A stretch of 64,000 nt of DNA from Algoriphagus chordae (GCF_003254055.1 NZ_QKZT01000002.1:124001-188000); one strand, 5' to 3'; shown: positions 29,332 to 42,175, counted from the stretch's first letter. Notes: a model not told the origin generated them from the letters alone. Program-made: numbers and translations.

Positions 29332-32300
29332 TTACAGGATTGCTTCGCTAGATCTCTTAGCGTTACGCTCCATGTTTTCTGAAAGCTTATCATACTCTTC
29401 CTGAGAACCCACGATGATTGGTTGCAATCTTCGCTGGCCTGTACCTGCAGGAATCAAATGACCTACCAATACATTTTCCTTCAGACCTTTCAACTCATCT
29501 CGCTTGCCTCTGATAGAAGCTTCAGAGAGAACTTTAGTAGTCTCCTGGAAGGATGCTGCAGACAAGAAGCTCTCTGTGCCTAAGGAAGCAGCTGTGATAC
29601 CTTGTAGTGTAGGCTTAGAAACCGCAGTTTCAGCATCACGAACTTGTACCAACTTAAGATCCTTACGCTTTAAGCTTGAATTCTCATCTCTCAATCTTCT
29701 TGCAGAGATAATCATTCCTGGCTTCAAAGTAGAAGATTCCCCAGCATCCATGACCACTTTACGATCAAGAATATTATCATTCTCTTCTCTGAATGCCCAC
29801 TTGTCCACTACCTGATTTTGTAGGAATCCAGTATCACCTGCATCAAGGATCTCCACTTTCTGCATCATCTGGCTTACAATCACCTCAATGTGCTTATCGT
29901 TGATTTTCACACCCTGAAGCCTATAAACTTCCTGAATCTCATTCACCAAGTACTCTTGAACAGCAGTTGGGCCTTTGATAGACAAGATGTCATTAGGAGT
30001 GATCGCTCCATCAGAAAGTGGCTCGCCAGCTCTGATAAAGTCATTCTCCTGCACCAAGATGTGCTTAGACAAGGATACCATGTATTTCTTGATCACACCA
30101 TCTTTAGATTCGATGATGATCTCTCTATTACCACGCTTGATACCACCGTAAGTTACTACACCGTCGATTTCAGAAACTACAGCCGGATTGGACGGGTTTC
30201 TTGCTTCAAATAGCTCAGTTACTCTTGGTAGACCACCCGTAATATCTCTAGTCTTACCTACAGATCTTGGGATTTTCACCAAGATTTGTCCAGATCTAAC
30301 CTTATCTCCTGCGTCAATTGCCAAGTGAGCTCCTACTGGGATATTGTATCCCTTAGACTCTTCACCATAGTTTACAATTATCGCTGGGTTCTTAGTTCTA
30401 TCTTTAGTATCAATAATTACCTTCTCACGGAAACCAGTCTGATCATCGGACACTTCCTTGAAAGTAACGCCTTCTACAATTGCTTCAAATTCAATTTTAC
30501 CATCGAATTCTGACAAGATTACTGCGTTGTATGGATCCCACTTACAAAGGGTCTGTCCTTTGGTGATTTTCTCTCCATCCTTCACATTCACAATAGCACC
30601 GTATGGAGCATGGTTAGACACAAGTGTCTTACCAGTCTTCGCATCATTGACTTTGATCTCACCAGATCTACCCATCACAACAGTGATATGCTCACCATCC
30701 TTATTAGTAGTCTCGATCAATCTCAATTCATCGTCAAATTCTACTACACCGTCGAACTTAGCAATCACAGAAGCTTCTACCGCCATGTTGGATGCTGTAC
30801 CACCTACGTGGAATGTTCTAAGTGTAAGCTGCGTACCTGGCTCACCGATAGACTGTGCTGCAATAACACCGACAGATTCACCTTCCTGTACCATATGGCC
30901 AGAGGTAAGGTTTCTACCGTAGCATTTGCCACAAACACCTCTACGAGTCTCACAGGTCAATACAGATCTGATCTCAACTTCATCTATTCCTGATTCGTCG
31001 ATCAATTTCGCTACTTCGTCATTGATTTCAAGACCAGATTCTACGATCAATTCATCCGTAGTAGGATGGAAAATATCGTGAACAGAAACTCGTCCTAGCA
31101 CTCTCTCAGAAAGTGGCTCAACGATCTCGTCATTGTCTCTCAATGGTTGTACCAGCAATCCTCTCAAGCTACCACAATCGTCTTCAGTGACAATCATATC
31201 CTGAGCTACATCTACCAGACGTCTGGTTAGGTAACCAGCATCGGCAGTTTTCAATGCAGTATCGGCAAGACCTTTACGTGCACCGTGAGTAGAGATAAAG
31301 TACTCCAATACATCTAGACCTTCTTTGAAGTTAGAAAGGATTGGGTTTTCGATGATTTCACCTACAGAACCTTGAAGGTTTTTCTGTGGCTTAGCCATCA
31401 AGCCTCTCATACCACCCAACTGACGAATCTGTTCTCTGGAACCACGAGCTCCTGAGTGCATCATCATGTAGATAGCATTGAATCCTTGCTTATCCTCTTC
31501 CATCTGCTTCATCAGATTATTAGTCAAATGAGAGTTGGTACGAGTCCAGATATCAATTACTTGATTGTACCGCTCGTTATCCGTGATTAGACCCATAAGG
31601 TAGTTGTTCCAAACCTGGTCAACTTCTTCTTGAGCTTTGTCAATCATCGGCTGTTTTTCTTCTGGGATAATTACATCATTCAATCCCATAGATAGACCGC
31701 CTTTGTAGGCCATCTGGAATCCAAGGTGCTTGATATCATCCAAGAACTGAGCTGTACGTGCCATTCCACATACTTTGACAACCTTAGCAATAATCTGCTG
31801 AAGTTTTTTCTTGGTCAAAAGCTCATTTACATAACCTACTTCTTTTGGTACAAACTGATTGAAAATCAAACGACCGGCTACGGTCTCAATGATCTCATCC
31901 TTGTAACCTCCATCTTCGGTTCTTACTTGTACTTTACACTTGATATTCGCATGCTTGGAGATTTGCTCTTCATTCATTGCGATAATCACTTCTTCTACGC
32001 TGTAGAAAGTCATTCCTTCACCGAGAACAATCTCTTCAGGAGTAGATCTCTTACCCTTGGTCACGTAGTATAGACCCAACACCATATCCTGAGAAGGTAC
32101 AGTAATCGGAGCTCCGTTAGCAGGGTTAAGAATATTGTGCGAAGAAAGCATCAAAGTAGAAGCTTCCAAGATCGCCTCATGTCCAAGAGGTACGTGAACC
32201 GCCATCTGATCACCGTCAAAATCGGCGTTGAATGCAGTACATACCAATGGGTGAAGCTGGATAGCTTTTCCTTCTATTAGTTTTGGCTGGAAAGCTTGGA

Positions 32301-33642
32301 TACCTAGTCTGTGAAGCGTAGGAGCACGGTTGAGGAGCACTGGGTGTCCTTTAAGTACATTTTCCAAAATATCCCAAACCACTGGATCTTTACGATCCAC
32401 GATTTTCTTAGCAGACTTTACAGTCTTTACAATACCTCTTTCGATCAGTTTTCTGATTATAAAAGGCTTGAAAAGCTCAGCCGCCATATTTTTAGGAAGA
32501 CCACACTCGTGAAGCTTCAACTCAGGCCCTACCACGATCACAGAACGACCGGAGTAATCCACACGCTTACCGAGCAAGTTTTGACGGAATCGACCTTGCT
32601 TACCTTTCAACATATCGGAAAGGGACTTCAAAGCACGGTTTCCATCGGATCTTACCGCATTTACTTTTCTAGAGTTATCGAATAAAGAATCTACAGCTTC
32701 CTGAAGCATTCTCTTTTCGTTTCTCAAAATCACCTCTGGAGCTTTGATATCTATCAATCTCTTCAGACGGTTGTTTCTGATAATTACTCTTCTATAAAGG
32801 TCATTCAAATCGGAAGTCGCAAAACGACCACCATCCAAAGGAACCAAAGGACGCAATTCTGGTGGAATCACTGGAACCATACGAACGACCATCCACTCAG
32901 GGCGGTTTTCGATTCTAGTTCTAGCATCACGGAATGCCTCTACTACTTTCAGTCGCTTCAGTGCTTCTGCCTTTCTCTGCTGAGAAGTATCAGTAGCAGC
33001 CTGGTGACGAAGTGAGTAAGAAAGATCATCCAAATCGATTCTTGCCAATAGCATCTCCAAAGCTTCAGCACCCATTTTGGCGATGAATTTATTTGGATCT
33101 TCATCGTCAAGCATATGGTTTTCCTTAGGAAGCTTGTCCATAATATCCAGGTACTCATCTTCAGTCAAGAAGTCCAGGTATTGAACTCCTTCTTCTGCTT
33201 TGATACCTGCCTGAACAACCGCATAACGCTCGTAATAGACAATTTGATCAAGCTTCTTAGTTGGAAGACCAAGAAGGTAACCGATTTTATTAGGAAGGGA
33301 TTTGAAATACCAAATGTGCGCAACTGGTACTACCAGTTCGATGTGGCCCATTCTCTCTCTTCTTACTTTCTTCTCTGTAACCTCTACACCGCAGCGGTCA
33401 CAGATAATACCTTTATACCTGATGCGCTTGTACTTGCCACAATGACACTCCCAGTCTTTGACCGGACCAAAGATTCTCTCACAGAACAAACCACCCATTT
33501 CTGGCTTGTAAGTTCTATAGTTGATCGTCTCTGGCTGGGTCACCTCACCGTTTGAGCTATCCAGAATAGATTCTGGGGAAGCCAAACTAATGGTGACTCT
33601 GGAAAAATCATTGCTAAGTTTTTTATTTTTTCTGAACGCCAT
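29332..33642 (-). CDS. rpoC: RNA polymerase beta' subunit
   Basis: 1,436 residues. The first zinc site ([20 protein letters not shown]), the catalytic magnesium loop [15 protein letters not shown] near residue 475, and the second zinc site ([14 protein letters not shown]) are all intact. It follows rpoB after 48 bases that contain a short hairpin, and is closed by a terminator. Confidence 0.99.
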   Translation of the reverse strand: MAFRKNKKLSNDFSRVTISLASPESILDSSNGEVTQPETINYRTYKPEMGGLFCERIFGPVKDWECHCGKYKRIRYKGIICDRCGVEVTEKKVRRERMGHIELVVPVAHIWYFKSLPNKIGYLLGLPTKKLDQIVYYERYAVVQAGIKAEEGVQYLDFLTEDEYLDIMDKLPKENHMLDDEDPNKFIAKMGAEALEMLLARIDLDDLSYSLRHQAATDTSQQRKAEALKRLKVVEAFRDARTRIENRPEWMVVRMVPVIPPELRPLVPLDGGRFATSDLNDLYRRVIIRNNRLKRLIDIKAPEVILRNEKRMLQEAVDSLFDNSRKVNAVRSDGNRALKSLSDMLKGKQGRFRQNLLGKRVDYSGRSVIVVGPELKLHECGLPKNMAAELFKPFIIRKLIERGIVKTVKSAKKIVDRKDPVVWDILENVLKGHPVLLNRAPTLHRLGIQAFQPKLIEGKAIQLHPLVCTAFNADFDGDQMAVHVPLGHEAILEASTLMLSSHNILNPANGAPITVPSQDMVLGLYYVTKGKRSTPEEIVLGEGMTFYSVEEVIIAMNEEQISKHANIKCKVQVRTEDGGYKDEIIETVAGRLIFNQFVPKEVGYVNELLTKKKLQQIIAKVVKVCGMARTAQFLDDIKHLGFQMAYKGGLSMGLNDVIIPEEKQPMIDKAQEEVDQVWNNYLMGLITDNERYNQVIDIWTRTNSHLTNNLMKQMEEDKQGFNAIYMMMHSGARGSREQIRQLGGMRGLMAKPQKNLQGSVGEIIENPILSNFKEGLDVLEYFISTHGARKGLADTALKTADAGYLTRRLVDVAQDMIVTEDDCGSLRGLLVQPLRDNDEIVEPLSERVLGRVSVHDIFHPTTDELIVESGLEINDEVAKLIDESGIDEVEIRSVLTCETRRGVCGKCYGRNLTSGHMVQEGESVGVIAAQSIGEPGTQLTLRTFHVGGTASNMAVEASVIAKFDGVVEFDDELRLIETTNKDGEHITVVMGRSGEIKVNDAKTGKTLVSNHAPYGAIVNVKDGEKITKGQTLCKWDPYNAVILSEFDGKIEFEAIVEGVTFKEVSDDQTGFREKVIIDTKDRTKNPAIIVNYGEESKGYNIPVGAHLAIDAGDKVRSGQILVKIPRSVGKTRDITGGLPRVTELFEARNPSNPAVVSEIDGVVTYGGIKRGNREIIIESKDGVIKKYMVSLSKHILVQENDFIRAGEPLSDGAITPNDILSIKGPTAVQEYLVNEIQEVYRLQGVKINDKHIEVIVSQMMQKVEILDAGDTGFLQNQVVDKWAFREENDNILDRKVVMDAGESSTLKPGMIISARRLRDENSSLKRKDLKLVQVRDAETAVSKPTLQGITAASLGTESFLSAASFQETTKVLSEASIRGKRDELKGLKENVLVGHLIPAGTGQRRLQPIIVGSQEEYDKLSENMERNAKRSSEAIL

Positions 33643-33664
33643 AGTTTTTTGAAAGATATGTAAA

Positions 33665-33680
33665 GGGCTCTTGCGAGCCC
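33665..33680 (-). other. GNRA-capped hairpin between rpoB and rpoC
   Basis: The minus strand reads GGGCTC-GCAA-GAGCCC: a 6-bp GC-rich stem with a GCAA tetraloop, 10 bases after the rpoB stop. There is no long T run, so a processing or pausing site is more likely than a full terminator. Confidence 0.6.
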
Positions 33681-33690
33681 ATTCGCTTTA

Positions 33691-36600
33691 TTAATCTAGG
33701 GTAATTTCAAGAGCCAAACCTCTTAACTCATGAACCAATACGTTGAATGATTCAGGAATATTAGGCTTAGGAAGGTTTTCACCTTTCACAATCGCTTCAT
33801 AAGCTTTTGCTCTACCGATTACGTCATCAGACTTCACTGTCAGGATCTCCTGAAGTACGTGTGATGCACCGAATGCTTCCAGTGCCCAAACTTCCATCTC
33901 TCCGAAACGCTGACCACCAAACTGAGCTTTACCACCCAATGGCTGCTGCGTGATCAATGAGTATGGACCGATTGAACGTGCGTGCATCTTATCATCTACC
34001 AAGTGACCCAGTTTCAGCATGTATGAAATACCTACTGTAATAGGCTGATCGAATTTCACACCTGAAAGACCATCGTATAGGTAGGTACGTCCATAAGCTG
34101 GTAAGCCTGCCAATTCCAATTCGTGAGATACCTCTTCCATAGAAGCACCATCGAAAATTGGGGTAGCATATTTCTTATCCAGTTTCTGTCCAGCCCAAGC
34201 CAATACAGTTTCAAAGATCTGACCGATGTTCATACGAGAAGGTACACCTAGTGGATTCAATACGATATCCATTGGAGTTCCATCCTCTAGGAATGGCATA
34301 TCCTCGTCTCTTACGATTCTTGCTACGATACCCTTGTTACCGTGACGACCTGCCATCTTATCACCTACTTTCAGCTTACGCTTCTTAGCGATGTATACTT
34401 TGGCCAGTTGAACGATACCAGCAGGAAGTTCATCACCTACTTCTAGCGTAAATCTCTCTCGCTTGAACGTACCCGCAATCTCATTTCTAGAGTTGGTGTA
34501 GTTTTTCACAAGGTCAACAATCAAACCATTGATGTGAGCATCATTAGTCCAATCGTCAAGAACGATATCAGTAATTAGATTAGCTTCTTCTGGCACATTG
34601 TAATTACTCTCATCTCTGTAAGGATTCTTAGCAGGGAATAGGTTATTCTCAATGTTCTTCAAGTTGAACTTCTGACCTTTAGTGATGATCTCATCACCAA
34701 ACTTATGCTTAACTCCCTGAGAAGATTTGCCTTCTAGAATAGTAACCATCTTATTGATCATTCTAGCTCTAAGAGCCAATAGATCTTTAGAGTATCTACC
34801 CTTCAGTTTTTCAACCTCAGCTTTAGATTTAGCTCTGATGTCTTTGTCCTTCTTAGGTCTTGCGAAAAGCTTAGTCTCGATTACCACACCATTCAAGGAA
34901 GGTGAAGCTTTCAAGGAAGCATCTTTCACATCACCAGCTTTATCACCGAAGATTGCTCTAAGCAATTTCTCTTCTGGAGTAGGATCAGTTTCTCCTTTTG
35001 GAGTGATCTTACCGATGATGATATCGCCTTCTTTGACCTCAGCTCCAATCGCGATGATACCATGCTCATCAAGATTTTTCACTGCTTCTTCAGAGACGTT
35101 AGGGATTTCAGAAGTCAATTCTTCTTCACCTCTCTTCGTGTCACGAACTTCCAATTGGAATTCTTCCACGTGAATAGAAGTAAAGACATCTTCTCTTACT
35201 ACTCTCTCAGAGATTACGATCGCATCCTCAAAGTTGTATCCTTGCCATGGCATGTATGCCACTTTGAGGTTTTTACCTAGCGCTAGCTCACCGTTATTAG
35301 TAGAGTAACCTTCTACGAGAACCTGACCTTTTTTCACCTTCTGGCCTTTCAGCACCAAAGGAGTCAAGTTGATTGTCGTATCCTGGTTAGTTCTTCTGAA
35401 TTTGATCAAGTCATAAGACTTGTATTCATCTGTGAAATTAACTAACAACTCATCATCAGATAGATCATACTTGATAGTGATTTTCTTAGCATCCACATAA
35501 TCAACTACACCACTTGCTTCCGCAATGATCAGTGATCTAGAATCTACTGCAGCTTTTGCTTCAAGGCCAGTACCTACAATAGGTGCTTCAGCTTTCAACA
35601 AAGGAACTGCCTGACGCTGCATGTTGGACCCCATCAATGCACGGTTGGCATCATCATGCTCCAAGAATGGAATCAAAGATGCCGCAACAGATACAATTTG
35701 ATTAGGAGCAACGTCCATATACGTGATTTTGGATGGTTCCAACACAGGGAAGTCACCTTCAAATCTCGCTTTTACTTTTTCATTGATAAACTTTCCAGAC
35801 TCGTCCAAAGGAGCATTTGCCTGTGCAATGTTATGATCATCTTCTTCTTCAGCAGTAAGGAATAGAACATCCTCAGACTTCATACTTGCTTTGCCATCCT
35901 TCACCTTACGGTAAGGAGTCTCAAGGAAGCCCATTGAATTCACTTTGGCGTGCACACAAAGAGAAGAAATCAAACCAATGTTTGGACCTTCTGGAGTTTC
36001 GATAGTACACAGACGACCGTAGTGCGTGTAGTGAACATCTCGAACCTCAAATCCTGCTCTTTCTCTAGATAGACCCCCTGGACCCAAGGCCGAAAGTCTT
36101 CTCTTGTGAGTCAGCTCAGCCAATGGATTGGTTTGATCCATAAACTGAGAAAGTTGGTTGGTACCAAAGAATGAATTGATCACCGAAGAAAGCGTACGTG
36201 CATTGATCAAATCGACTGGTTTAAAGTCTTCATTGTCACGAACGTTCATTCGCTCACGGATTGTTCTAGACATTCTAGCCAAACCAACACCGAATTGACT
36301 GTAAAGCTGCTCGCCTACAGTTCTTACTCGTCTATTGCTCAAGTGATCAATATCATCGACCACAGCTTTAGAGTTGATAAGACCAATAAGGTATTTTACG
36401 ATATGGATAATATCTTCCTTAGTAAGGACGATTTTAGCAGAATCGATGTCAAGACCTAGTTTTTTGTTGATTCTGTAACGACCAACTTCTCCTAGATCAT
36501 AACGCTTGTCAGAGAAGAATAAACTATGAATCACCTCACGAGCCGTAGACTCATCAGGAGCTTCAGTATTTCTCAACTGACGGTAGATAACTTCCACAGC

Positions 36601-37566
36601 CTCTTTTTCAGAGTTGGAGCTATCTTTTTGTAATGTATTATAGATGATAGAGTAATCAGCCACATTCACATCTTCTCTATGGAGAATGATGCTTTTGGAA
36701 CCTGATTCCAAGATCATTTCAATGTCTTCGTCTGAAAGAACGGTATCACGCTCTAGCAACACCTCATTTCGGTCGATGGAAACTACTTCACCAGTATCTT
36801 CATCTACGAAATCTTCTACCCATGTTCTTAGAACCCTAGCAGCTAGCTTACGCCCAGCCACTTTTTTCATAGCGGTCTTAGTAGCATTGACTTCCTCAGA
36901 TAGACCGAACAAATCGAGAATATCTTTGTCAGAGCCATAGCCAATAGATCGTAACAAGGTTGTTACAGGGAATTTCTTCTTACGGTCGATGTATGCATAC
37001 ATGACATTATTAATGTCAGTAGCAAATTCAATCCATGATCCTTTGAAAGGGATAATTCTGGCAGAGTAAAGTTTCGTACCGTTTGTGTGCTTGCTTTGCG
37101 CAAAGAACACACCTGGAGAACGGTGAAGTTGTGAAACAATAACTCGTTCTGCACCATTAATTACAAATGACCCTTTCTCGGTCATATACGGAAGATTACC
37201 TAAGAATACTTCTTGCTCAATCGTTTCGAAATCTTCATTATCCTCGTCATGGCAAAGTAGTCTCAACTTTGCTTTCAACGGTACAGAGTAGGTCAAGCCA
37301 CGGTCAATGCATTCGCTCACCGAATATTTCGGTGGATCCACTGCGTAATCAATAAATTCAAGAGTAAAGTTTTCTCTTGAATCAGAGATTGGGAAGTTTT
37401 CTGCGAATACTTTAAATAAACCGTCTGCCCGGCGTTTTTCTGCTGGCGTATCCAGTTGAAAAAAGTCTTTGAAAGACTGCAACTGAATATCTAGAAAATC
37501 CGGATAGCTTTTGACCACCTTAATGGAGGAGAAACTTTTCCTTTCGGTTTGATTCTTGATAGCCAA
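33691..37566 (-). CDS. rpoB: RNA polymerase beta subunit
   Basis: 1,291 residues. The rifampicin region has [20 protein letters not shown], followed by [20 protein letters not shown]; the C-terminal region includes [19 protein letters not shown] and [20 protein letters not shown]. It is full length. 156 bases including an attenuator-like hairpin separate it from rplL. Confidence 0.99.
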   Translation of the reverse strand: MAIKNQTERKSFSSIKVVKSYPDFLDIQLQSFKDFFQLDTPAEKRRADGLFKVFAENFPISDSRENFTLEFIDYAVDPPKYSVSECIDRGLTYSVPLKAKLRLLCHDEDNEDFETIEQEVFLGNLPYMTEKGSFVINGAERVIVSQLHRSPGVFFAQSKHTNGTKLYSARIIPFKGSWIEFATDINNVMYAYIDRKKKFPVTTLLRSIGYGSDKDILDLFGLSEEVNATKTAMKKVAGRKLAARVLRTWVEDFVDEDTGEVVSIDRNEVLLERDTVLSDEDIEMILESGSKSIILHREDVNVADYSIIYNTLQKDSSNSEKEAVEVIYRQLRNTEAPDESTAREVIHSLFFSDKRYDLGEVGRYRINKKLGLDIDSAKIVLTKEDIIHIVKYLIGLINSKAVVDDIDHLSNRRVRTVGEQLYSQFGVGLARMSRTIRERMNVRDNEDFKPVDLINARTLSSVINSFFGTNQLSQFMDQTNPLAELTHKRRLSALGPGGLSRERAGFEVRDVHYTHYGRLCTIETPEGPNIGLISSLCVHAKVNSMGFLETPYRKVKDGKASMKSEDVLFLTAEEEDDHNIAQANAPLDESGKFINEKVKARFEGDFPVLEPSKITYMDVAPNQIVSVAASLIPFLEHDDANRALMGSNMQRQAVPLLKAEAPIVGTGLEAKAAVDSRSLIIAEASGVVDYVDAKKITIKYDLSDDELLVNFTDEYKSYDLIKFRRTNQDTTINLTPLVLKGQKVKKGQVLVEGYSTNNGELALGKNLKVAYMPWQGYNFEDAIVISERVVREDVFTSIHVEEFQLEVRDTKRGEEELTSEIPNVSEEAVKNLDEHGIIAIGAEVKEGDIIIGKITPKGETDPTPEEKLLRAIFGDKAGDVKDASLKASPSLNGVVIETKLFARPKKDKDIRAKSKAEVEKLKGRYSKDLLALRARMINKMVTILEGKSSQGVKHKFGDEIITKGQKFNLKNIENNLFPAKNPYRDESNYNVPEEANLITDIVLDDWTNDAHINGLIVDLVKNYTNSRNEIAGTFKRERFTLEVGDELPAGIVQLAKVYIAKKRKLKVGDKMAGRHGNKGIVARIVRDEDMPFLEDGTPMDIVLNPLGVPSRMNIGQIFETVLAWAGQKLDKKYATPIFDGASMEEVSHELELAGLPAYGRTYLYDGLSGVKFDQPITVGISYMLKLGHLVDDKMHARSIGPYSLITQQPLGGKAQFGGQRFGEMEVWALEAFGASHVLQEILTVKSDDVIGRAKAYEAIVKGENLPKPNIPESFNVLVHELRGLALEITLD

Positions 37567-37655
37567 GGTAGTGTATGTTTATGGTGAAATATTAATAGCG
37601 ATAAATTACAATTTTCGCTTAGAATAATGCAATTTTAAACCTGTGCATAAACAGG

Positions 37656-37684
37656 AAAAGACCTGACTAAAATAGTCAGGTCTT
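37656..37684 (-). terminator. Terminator or attenuator between rplL and rpoB
   Basis: On the minus strand AAGACCTGACTA (37684-37673) pairs perfectly with TAGTCAGGTCTT (37669-37658) across a 3-base loop, followed by only four T. This fits partial termination, as at the E. coli rplL-rpoB junction, where readthrough sets the polymerase to ribosomal protein ratio. Confidence 0.75.
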
Positions 37685-37722
37685 AGGTGTGAACCCCAAC
37701 CTAATAGTTGCGGCTCAGCAAA

Positions 37723-38100
37723 TTATTTGATCTCTACTTCAGCACCAGCTTCTTCCAAAGACTTCTTCAAGCCTTCAGCTTCGTCCTTAGCTACACCTTC
37801 TTTCAATGCTTTAGGAGCAGAGTCAACTAGTTCTTTTGCCTCTTTAAGACCAAGACCAGTTAATTCTTTTACAAGCTTAACAACTGCCAGTTTTGATCCA
37901 CCAGCAGCTTTCAAGATAACGTCGAAAGTCGACTTCTCTTCTTCAGCTGCAGCTTCTCCAGCACCACCACCTGCTACAACTACTGCGCCTGCAGCAGCTG
38001 GCTCGATGCCATACTGATCCTTAAGGATATCTGTCAATTCTTTAACCTCTTTTACAGTCAAGTTTACCAACTGATCTGCAAGTTGCGTAAGATCTGCCAT
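37723..38100 (-). CDS. rplL: 50S ribosomal protein L7/L12
   Basis: 125 residues: N-terminal dimerisation helices, an Ala/Gly hinge ([20 protein letters not shown]) and the C-terminal factor-binding domain ([20 protein letters not shown]). Follows rplJ by 42 bases. Confidence 0.98.
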   Translation of the reverse strand: MADLTQLADQLVNLTVKEVKELTDILKDQYGIEPAAAGAVVVAGGGAGEAAAEEEKSTFDVILKAAGGSKLAVVKLVKELTGLGLKEAKELVDSAPKALKEGVAKDEAEGLKKSLEEAGAEVEIK

Positions 38101-38142
38101 TGTATTTGAAATTTAATATTTGTTTGAATTATTTTTTTTAAC

Positions 38143-38685
38143 TTATTTTTCTTCTCTATCTGCAAGCGTACTAAGCACACCAGAAATATTGTTCTGGCCA
38201 CTTTGCAATGCAGAGATAAGATTCATCGCTGGAGATTGTAGCAAGCTGATAAGATCGCCTAACAATTCTTCCTTCGACTTCAACTTAGATAACATTACTA
38301 GGTTTTCTTCTCCGATGAATATATCTGCATCGATAGAAGCTCCTTTGAATGCTGGCTTCGTTGCTTTTTTACCTATTTTTTTTCTAAAATCCAGCAATAC
38401 GTTTGCCGGAAGATTACTTGTCTCTTTTGAGAATAAAATTCCAGAGAATCCTTTCAGTGCATTATCTGACAACTCCGTAAAGTCGGCATCTAAATTTTCC
38501 AATGCTTTGCTGATCAAGGTGTTTTTGTACACTTTGTACTCTACTCCTTTTTCAAAACAAGCTCTTCGGAATGCATTCACTTGAGCTACAGAAAAACCTG
38601 AAGCGTCTGTGATATAGAAGAAAGGGTTTTCCTTAAATTTCTCAGTAAGACCGTCGATTATTACTTTCTTTTCGTCTCTAGTCAT
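38143..38685 (-). CDS. rplJ: 50S ribosomal protein L10
   Basis: 180 residues, base of the L7/L12 stalk. FFYITDASGFSVAQVNAFRR and CFEKGVEYKVYKNTLISKAL are typical; the C-terminal helix binds L7/L12 dimers. Two bases separate it from rplA. Confidence 0.97.
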   Translation of the reverse strand: MTRDEKKVIIDGLTEKFKENPFFYITDASGFSVAQVNAFRRACFEKGVEYKVYKNTLISKALENLDADFTELSDNALKGFSGILFSKETSNLPANVLLDFRKKIGKKATKPAFKGASIDADIFIGEENLVMLSKLKSKEELLGDLISLLQSPAMNLISALQSGQNNISGVLSTLADREEK

Positions 38686-38687
38686 GA

Positions 38688-39386
38688 TTAAATTCCTTGA
38701 ATGCTACCCTTGTCCACTGCAATCCCAGGAGACATTGTACTGGATAAATAAATACTCTTGAAATACGTTCCCTTAGATGATGAAGGCTTCAGCTTAGAAA
38801 TAGTAAGGATAAGCTCTTTTACGTTCTCTTCAATCTGCGCTGCAGTGAACGATGCTTTACCTATACCAGCATGAATAATTCCAAATTTATCTACTTTGAA
38901 ATCGATCTTACCAGCTTTTACTTCTTTTACAGCTTTAGCTACATCTAGCGTAACCGTTCCTGATTTAGGATTTGGCATAAGACCTCTTGGTCCTAATACT
39001 CTACCCAATCTACCTACTTTCGCCATCACGTTAGGCATAGTGATAATGACATCAATGTCAGTCCACCCACCTTCGATCTTTGCGATGTATTCGTCCAAGC
39101 CTGCGTAATCTGCACCTGCTTCGGTCGCTTCTGCTACTTTGTCAGGAGTACAAAGAACCAATACTTTGATGTCTTTGCCTGTACCATGAGGAAGCGCAAC
39201 AACGCCTCTTACCATTTGATCAGCTTTACGTGGATCCACACCCAAACGGATGTCAAGATCTACAGAAGCGTCAAACTTCGTCATAGTAATATCCTTCACG
39301 ATAGTAGAAGCTGCCTCCAGGGAGTACACTTGGCTTGGGTCGTATTTAGAAAGAGCTTCTTTTTGCTTTTTTGTTAACTTAGCCAT
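38688..39386 (-). CDS. rplA: 50S ribosomal protein L1
   Basis: 232 residues, L1 stalk. [20 protein letters not shown] and [19 protein letters not shown] are signatures. Follows rplK by 10 bases. Confidence 0.98.
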   Translation of the reverse strand: MAKLTKKQKEALSKYDPSQVYSLEAASTIVKDITMTKFDASVDLDIRLGVDPRKADQMVRGVVALPHGTGKDIKVLVLCTPDKVAEATEAGADYAGLDEYIAKIEGGWTDIDVIITMPNVMAKVGRLGRVLGPRGLMPNPKSGTVTLDVAKAVKEVKAGKIDFKVDKFGIIHAGIGKASFTAAQIEENVKELILTISKLKPSSSKGTYFKSIYLSSTMSPGIAVDKGSIQGI

Positions 39387-39396
39387 TGTTTTTTAT

Positions 39397-39840
39397 TTAT
39401 ACTTCCCAAGGGGCTTTACCAGATACTGTGATTCCCATGCTTCTTGCTGTACCAGCCACCATTTTCATAGCAGACTCCACTTTGAAAGCATTAAGGTCAG
39501 GCATTTTTACCGCTGCTATTTCTCTCACCTGATCCCAGGTTACTGATCCTACCTTCTTACGGTTTGGTTCAGCAGATCCGCTCTTCAATTTCGCAGCCTC
39601 TAGCAACATGTTTGCTGCAGGAGGTGTTTTTACTACGAAGTCAAAAGACTTATCTGAGTAGATTGTAATCAATACAGGTAGCACTTGACCCATTTTATCT
39701 TGGGTACGTGCATTGTACTGCTTACAAAACTCCATTATGTTCAGACCCTTGGAACCAAGAGCTGGACCTACTGGAGGCGACGGGTTTGCCTGGCCACCTT
39801 TCACTTGTAGTTTTAAATAACCAGTGATTTCCTTAGCCAT
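39397..39840 (-). CDS. rplK: 50S ribosomal protein L11
   Basis: 147 residues. [35 protein letters not shown] and the C-terminal rRNA-binding part ([20 protein letters not shown]) identify it. Three bases separate it from nusG. Confidence 0.98.
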   Translation of the reverse strand: MAKEITGYLKLQVKGGQANPSPPVGPALGSKGLNIMEFCKQYNARTQDKMGQVLPVLITIYSDKSFDFVVKTPPAANMLLEAAKLKSGSAEPNRKKVGSVTWDQVREIAAVKMPDLNAFKVESAMKMVAGTARSMGITVSGKAPWEV

Positions 39841-39843
39841 TGC

Positions 39844-40401
39844 TTAGTCTTGTTTTTCTACTTGTATAAAGTTTAATTCAACAGGAGTATTTCGGCCGAA
39901 GATCTTAACCATAACATTAAGTTTTTTCTTCTCCTCAAATATCTCCTCTATTGTTCCGGTAAATCCACTGAAAGGACCGTCCATTACTTTGACAGTCTCT
40001 CCGACTATAAATGGTGTATCCAGTTTCTCTGCGAACTCATCAATCTCCTCAACCTTACCTAAAATACGGTTGATTTCTGACTGACGAAGAGGCTCAGGGG
40101 TTTTGGAAGCCCCGCCTGAGCTAGATCCTAAGAAACCGATTACTCCCGGAATACTTGTAATTACGTGATTGGCCTCACCATTCGAGAGATCCGCATTAAC
40201 TAAAACGTAGCCAGGAAAGAAGTTTCTCTCTCTCACACGCTTTTTACCGTTGCGCATCTCATATACCTTCTCAGAGGGTATTAAGACTTCTGGAATAAAA
40301 TCCCCTATTTCCTGTCTGGAAATTTCATTATCCAAATAGGTTTTAGTTTTTTTCTCCTGTCCCGCTACTACTCTGAGTACGTACCATTTATGTTCAGCCA
40401 T
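39844..40401 (-). CDS. nusG: Transcription termination/antitermination protein NusG
   Basis: 185 residues. NGN domain ([34 protein letters not shown]) and a C-terminal KOW domain ([20 protein letters not shown]). It links RNA polymerase with S10 (NusE) and Rho in other bacteria. Encoded 18 bases after secE. Confidence 0.97.
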   Translation of the reverse strand: MAEHKWYVLRVVAGQEKKTKTYLDNEISRQEIGDFIPEVLIPSEKVYEMRNGKKRVRERNFFPGYVLVNADLSNGEANHVITSIPGVIGFLGSSSGGASKTPEPLRQSEINRILGKVEEIDEFAEKLDTPFIVGETVKVMDGPFSGFTGTIEEIFEEKKKLNVMVKIFGRNTPVELNFIQVEKQD

Positions 40402-40419
40402 TCTGTAATGTCAATTCAA

Positions 40420-40608
40420 TTAGAATAAATCATAAAACCATTTCATGATGTTCTCGAATCCCAAATCTACCACACCGATGAATAGGGCGAAGATCAGAGA
40501 GGCGACTAACACCAATACTGCACTATTTTGAAGAAATGAAAATTTCGGCCAGGTGACCTTATTTACCATCTCATCATAAGATTCTAGAACAAAGTTTTTC
40601 AGATTCAT
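40420..40608 (-). CDS. secE: Preprotein translocase subunit SecE
   Basis: 62 residues with the amphipathic helix YDEMVNKVTWPKFSFLQNSA and one transmembrane segment (LVLVASLIFALFIGVVDLGF). Short one-helix form typical of most bacteria. Located between tRNA-Trp and nusG. Confidence 0.95.
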   Translation of the reverse strand: MNLKNFVLESYDEMVNKVTWPKFSFLQNSAVLVLVASLIFALFIGVVDLGFENIMKWFYDLF

Positions 40609-40624
40609 AGTGTACTTAACTTAC

Positions 40625-40698
40625 TGGCACGGGCAGAGAGATTCGAACTCCCATCAACGGTTTTGGAGACCGCTATTCTGCCGTTGAACTATGCCCGT
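40625..40698 (-). tRNA. trnW: tRNA-Trp (CCA)
   Basis: Acceptor arms ACGGGCA and TGCCCGT pair perfectly; anticodon loop CTCCAAA gives CCA; discriminator base G. The 3' CCA is encoded (40625-40627), unlike in the other three tRNAs here. It sits between tuf and secE. Confidence 0.96.
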
Positions 40699-40726
40699 GT
40701 AAATGAACGCCCCGCTAATGGGAACG

Positions 40727-40758
40727 CAAAATTAGGTATTGATTACTAAAGAAACAAA
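40727..40758 (-). promoter_or_regulatory. Consensus Bacteroidetes promoter for tRNA-Trp-secE-nusG and downstream
   Basis: On the minus strand TTTG (40758-40755), 20 bases, TAATTTTG (40734-40727). The -33 box overlaps the foot of the tuf terminator by two bases. Confidence 0.8.
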
Positions 40759-40788
40759 TGCGATCCCAAAATAATTTGAGATCGCATT
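40757..40788 (-). terminator. Terminator-like hairpin after tuf
   Basis: On the minus strand AATGCGATC (40788-40780) pairs with GATCGCATT (40765-40757); the stem can extend inward by TCAAA/TTTGG-like pairs. The T tract is weak (TTTGTTTC), so termination may be partial. Confidence 0.65.
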
Positions 40789-40817
40789 ATATTACTTAGT
40801 CAATCTGTGATTGATAA

Positions 40818-42005
40818 TTAGTCAAGGATTTCAGTAACCTGACCAGCTCCTACTGTTCTACCACCCTCACGGATCGCAAAACGAAGACCTTTCTCAAGAG
40901 CAACTGCGTTAAGCAAAGTCACCTCGATAGTCACGTTATCACCTGGCATTACCATCTCAACGTTTTCTGGAAGCATAATCTCTCCAGTTACGTCTGTAGT
41001 TCTAAGGTAGAACTGTGGACGGTATTTGTTGAAGAATGGAGTGTGACGTCCACCTTCTTCTTTAGAAAGAACGTAAACTTCAGCATTGAAGTGAGCGTGA
41101 GGAGTTACAGATCCTGGCTTACAGATAATCATACCACGTTTGATTTGTGATTTTTCAATACCTCTTAGCAATAGACCTACGTTGTCACCAGCTTCACCTC
41201 TGTCAAGGATCTTACGGAACATCTCAACACCAGTAACTGTAGACTTAAGTCCTTCAGCACCCATACCGATAATGTCAACCGCTTCTCCAGAGTTAACAAC
41301 TCCTCTTTCTATTCTACCAGTAGCTACAGTACCACGACCAGTGATCGAGAATACGTCTTCTACAGGCATCAAGAAGTCCTTGTCAATAGCTCTTTCTGGA
41401 AGAGGAATATAAGAATCAACAGCAGCCATCAATTCCATTACAGTATCAACCCACTTTTCTTCACCGTTCAATGCACCTAGTGCAGAACCAGCGATCACTG
41501 GGATGTTGTCACCGTCAAATTCATAGAAAGAAAGTAGCTCTCTGATCTCCATCTCCACAAGCTCAAGAAGCTCAGGATCATCAACCATATCCACTTTATT
41601 CATAAATACTACTAGCTGAGGTACACCTACTTGGCGAGCCAAAAGGATGTGCTCTCTAGTCTGAGGCATTGGTCCGTCAGTAGCCGCTACCACTAGGATA
41701 GCGCCGTCCATCTGGGCAGCACCCGTTACCATGTTCTTAACGTAATCAGCGTGACCTGGACAATCTACGTGAGCGTAGTGTCTGTTTTCAGTTTGATATT
41801 CTACGTGAGAGGTGTTAATGGTGATACCTCTTTCTTTTTCTTCTGGCGCGTTATCGATAGAAGAAAAGTCTCTTAATTCAGATAGACCCTTACTAGCCAG
41901 TACGGTAGTGATGGCAGCAGTCAAAGTGGTCTTTCCATGATCTACGTGACCAATCGTACCGATATTAACGTGCGGCTTGGAACGGTCGAATTGTGCTTTT
42001 GCCAT
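40818..42005 (-). CDS. tuf: Elongation factor Tu
   Basis: 395 residues. G1 is [14 protein letters not shown], effector region [14 protein letters not shown]3 [10 protein letters not shown]4 NKVDMVDD. Domains II and III are complete, ending in [17 protein letters not shown]. It delivers aminoacyl-tRNA to the ribosome. It is read after tRNA-Tyr, tRNA-Gly and tRNA-Thr, the usual Bacteroidetes order. Confidence 0.99.
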   Translation of the reverse strand: MAKAQFDRSKPHVNIGTIGHVDHGKTTLTAAITTVLASKGLSELRDFSSIDNAPEEKERGITINTSHVEYQTENRHYAHVDCPGHADYVKNMVTGAAQMDGAILVVAATDGPMPQTREHILLARQVGVPQLVVFMNKVDMVDDPELLELVEMEIRELLSFYEFDGDNIPVIAGSALGALNGEEKWVDTVMELMAAVDSYIPLPERAIDKDFLMPVEDVFSITGRGTVATGRIERGVVNSGEAVDIIGMGAEGLKSTVTGVEMFRKILDRGEAGDNVGLLLRGIEKSQIKRGMIICKPGSVTPHAHFNAEVYVLSKEEGGRHTPFFNKYRPQFYLRTTDVTGEIMLPENVEMVMPGDNVTIEVTLLNAVALEKGLRFAIREGGRTVGAGQVTEILD

Positions 42006-42069
42006 GCGTGAAAATCCTCAGTTTAAGTTTAAAGATATATTTAATTTTTTTTCCTAATTAAGCCGAATG

Positions 42070-42141
42070 AGCCAACGAGGGGATTTGAACCCCTGACCCC
42101 TTCCTTACCAAGGAAGTACTCTACCCCTGAGCTACGTCGGC
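42070..42141 (-). tRNA. trnT: tRNA-Thr (GGT)
   Basis: Acceptor arms GCCGACG and CGTTGGC pair with one G-U; anticodon stem CTTCC/GGAAG with loop TTGGTAA gives GGT; T arm has GGTTCAAATCC. No encoded CCA. Confidence 0.95.
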
Positions 42142-42175
42142 TTAGACTCTCTTATGCTTTCTTTCGAAAACACAG

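Noticed and set aside
30458..30922. Long open frame on + inside rpoC (154 codons)
   Set aside because: It is antisense to a full-length, highly conserved gene and its translation (Ser/Thr/Pro-rich) resembles no protein; such frames arise from the codon bias of the real strand.
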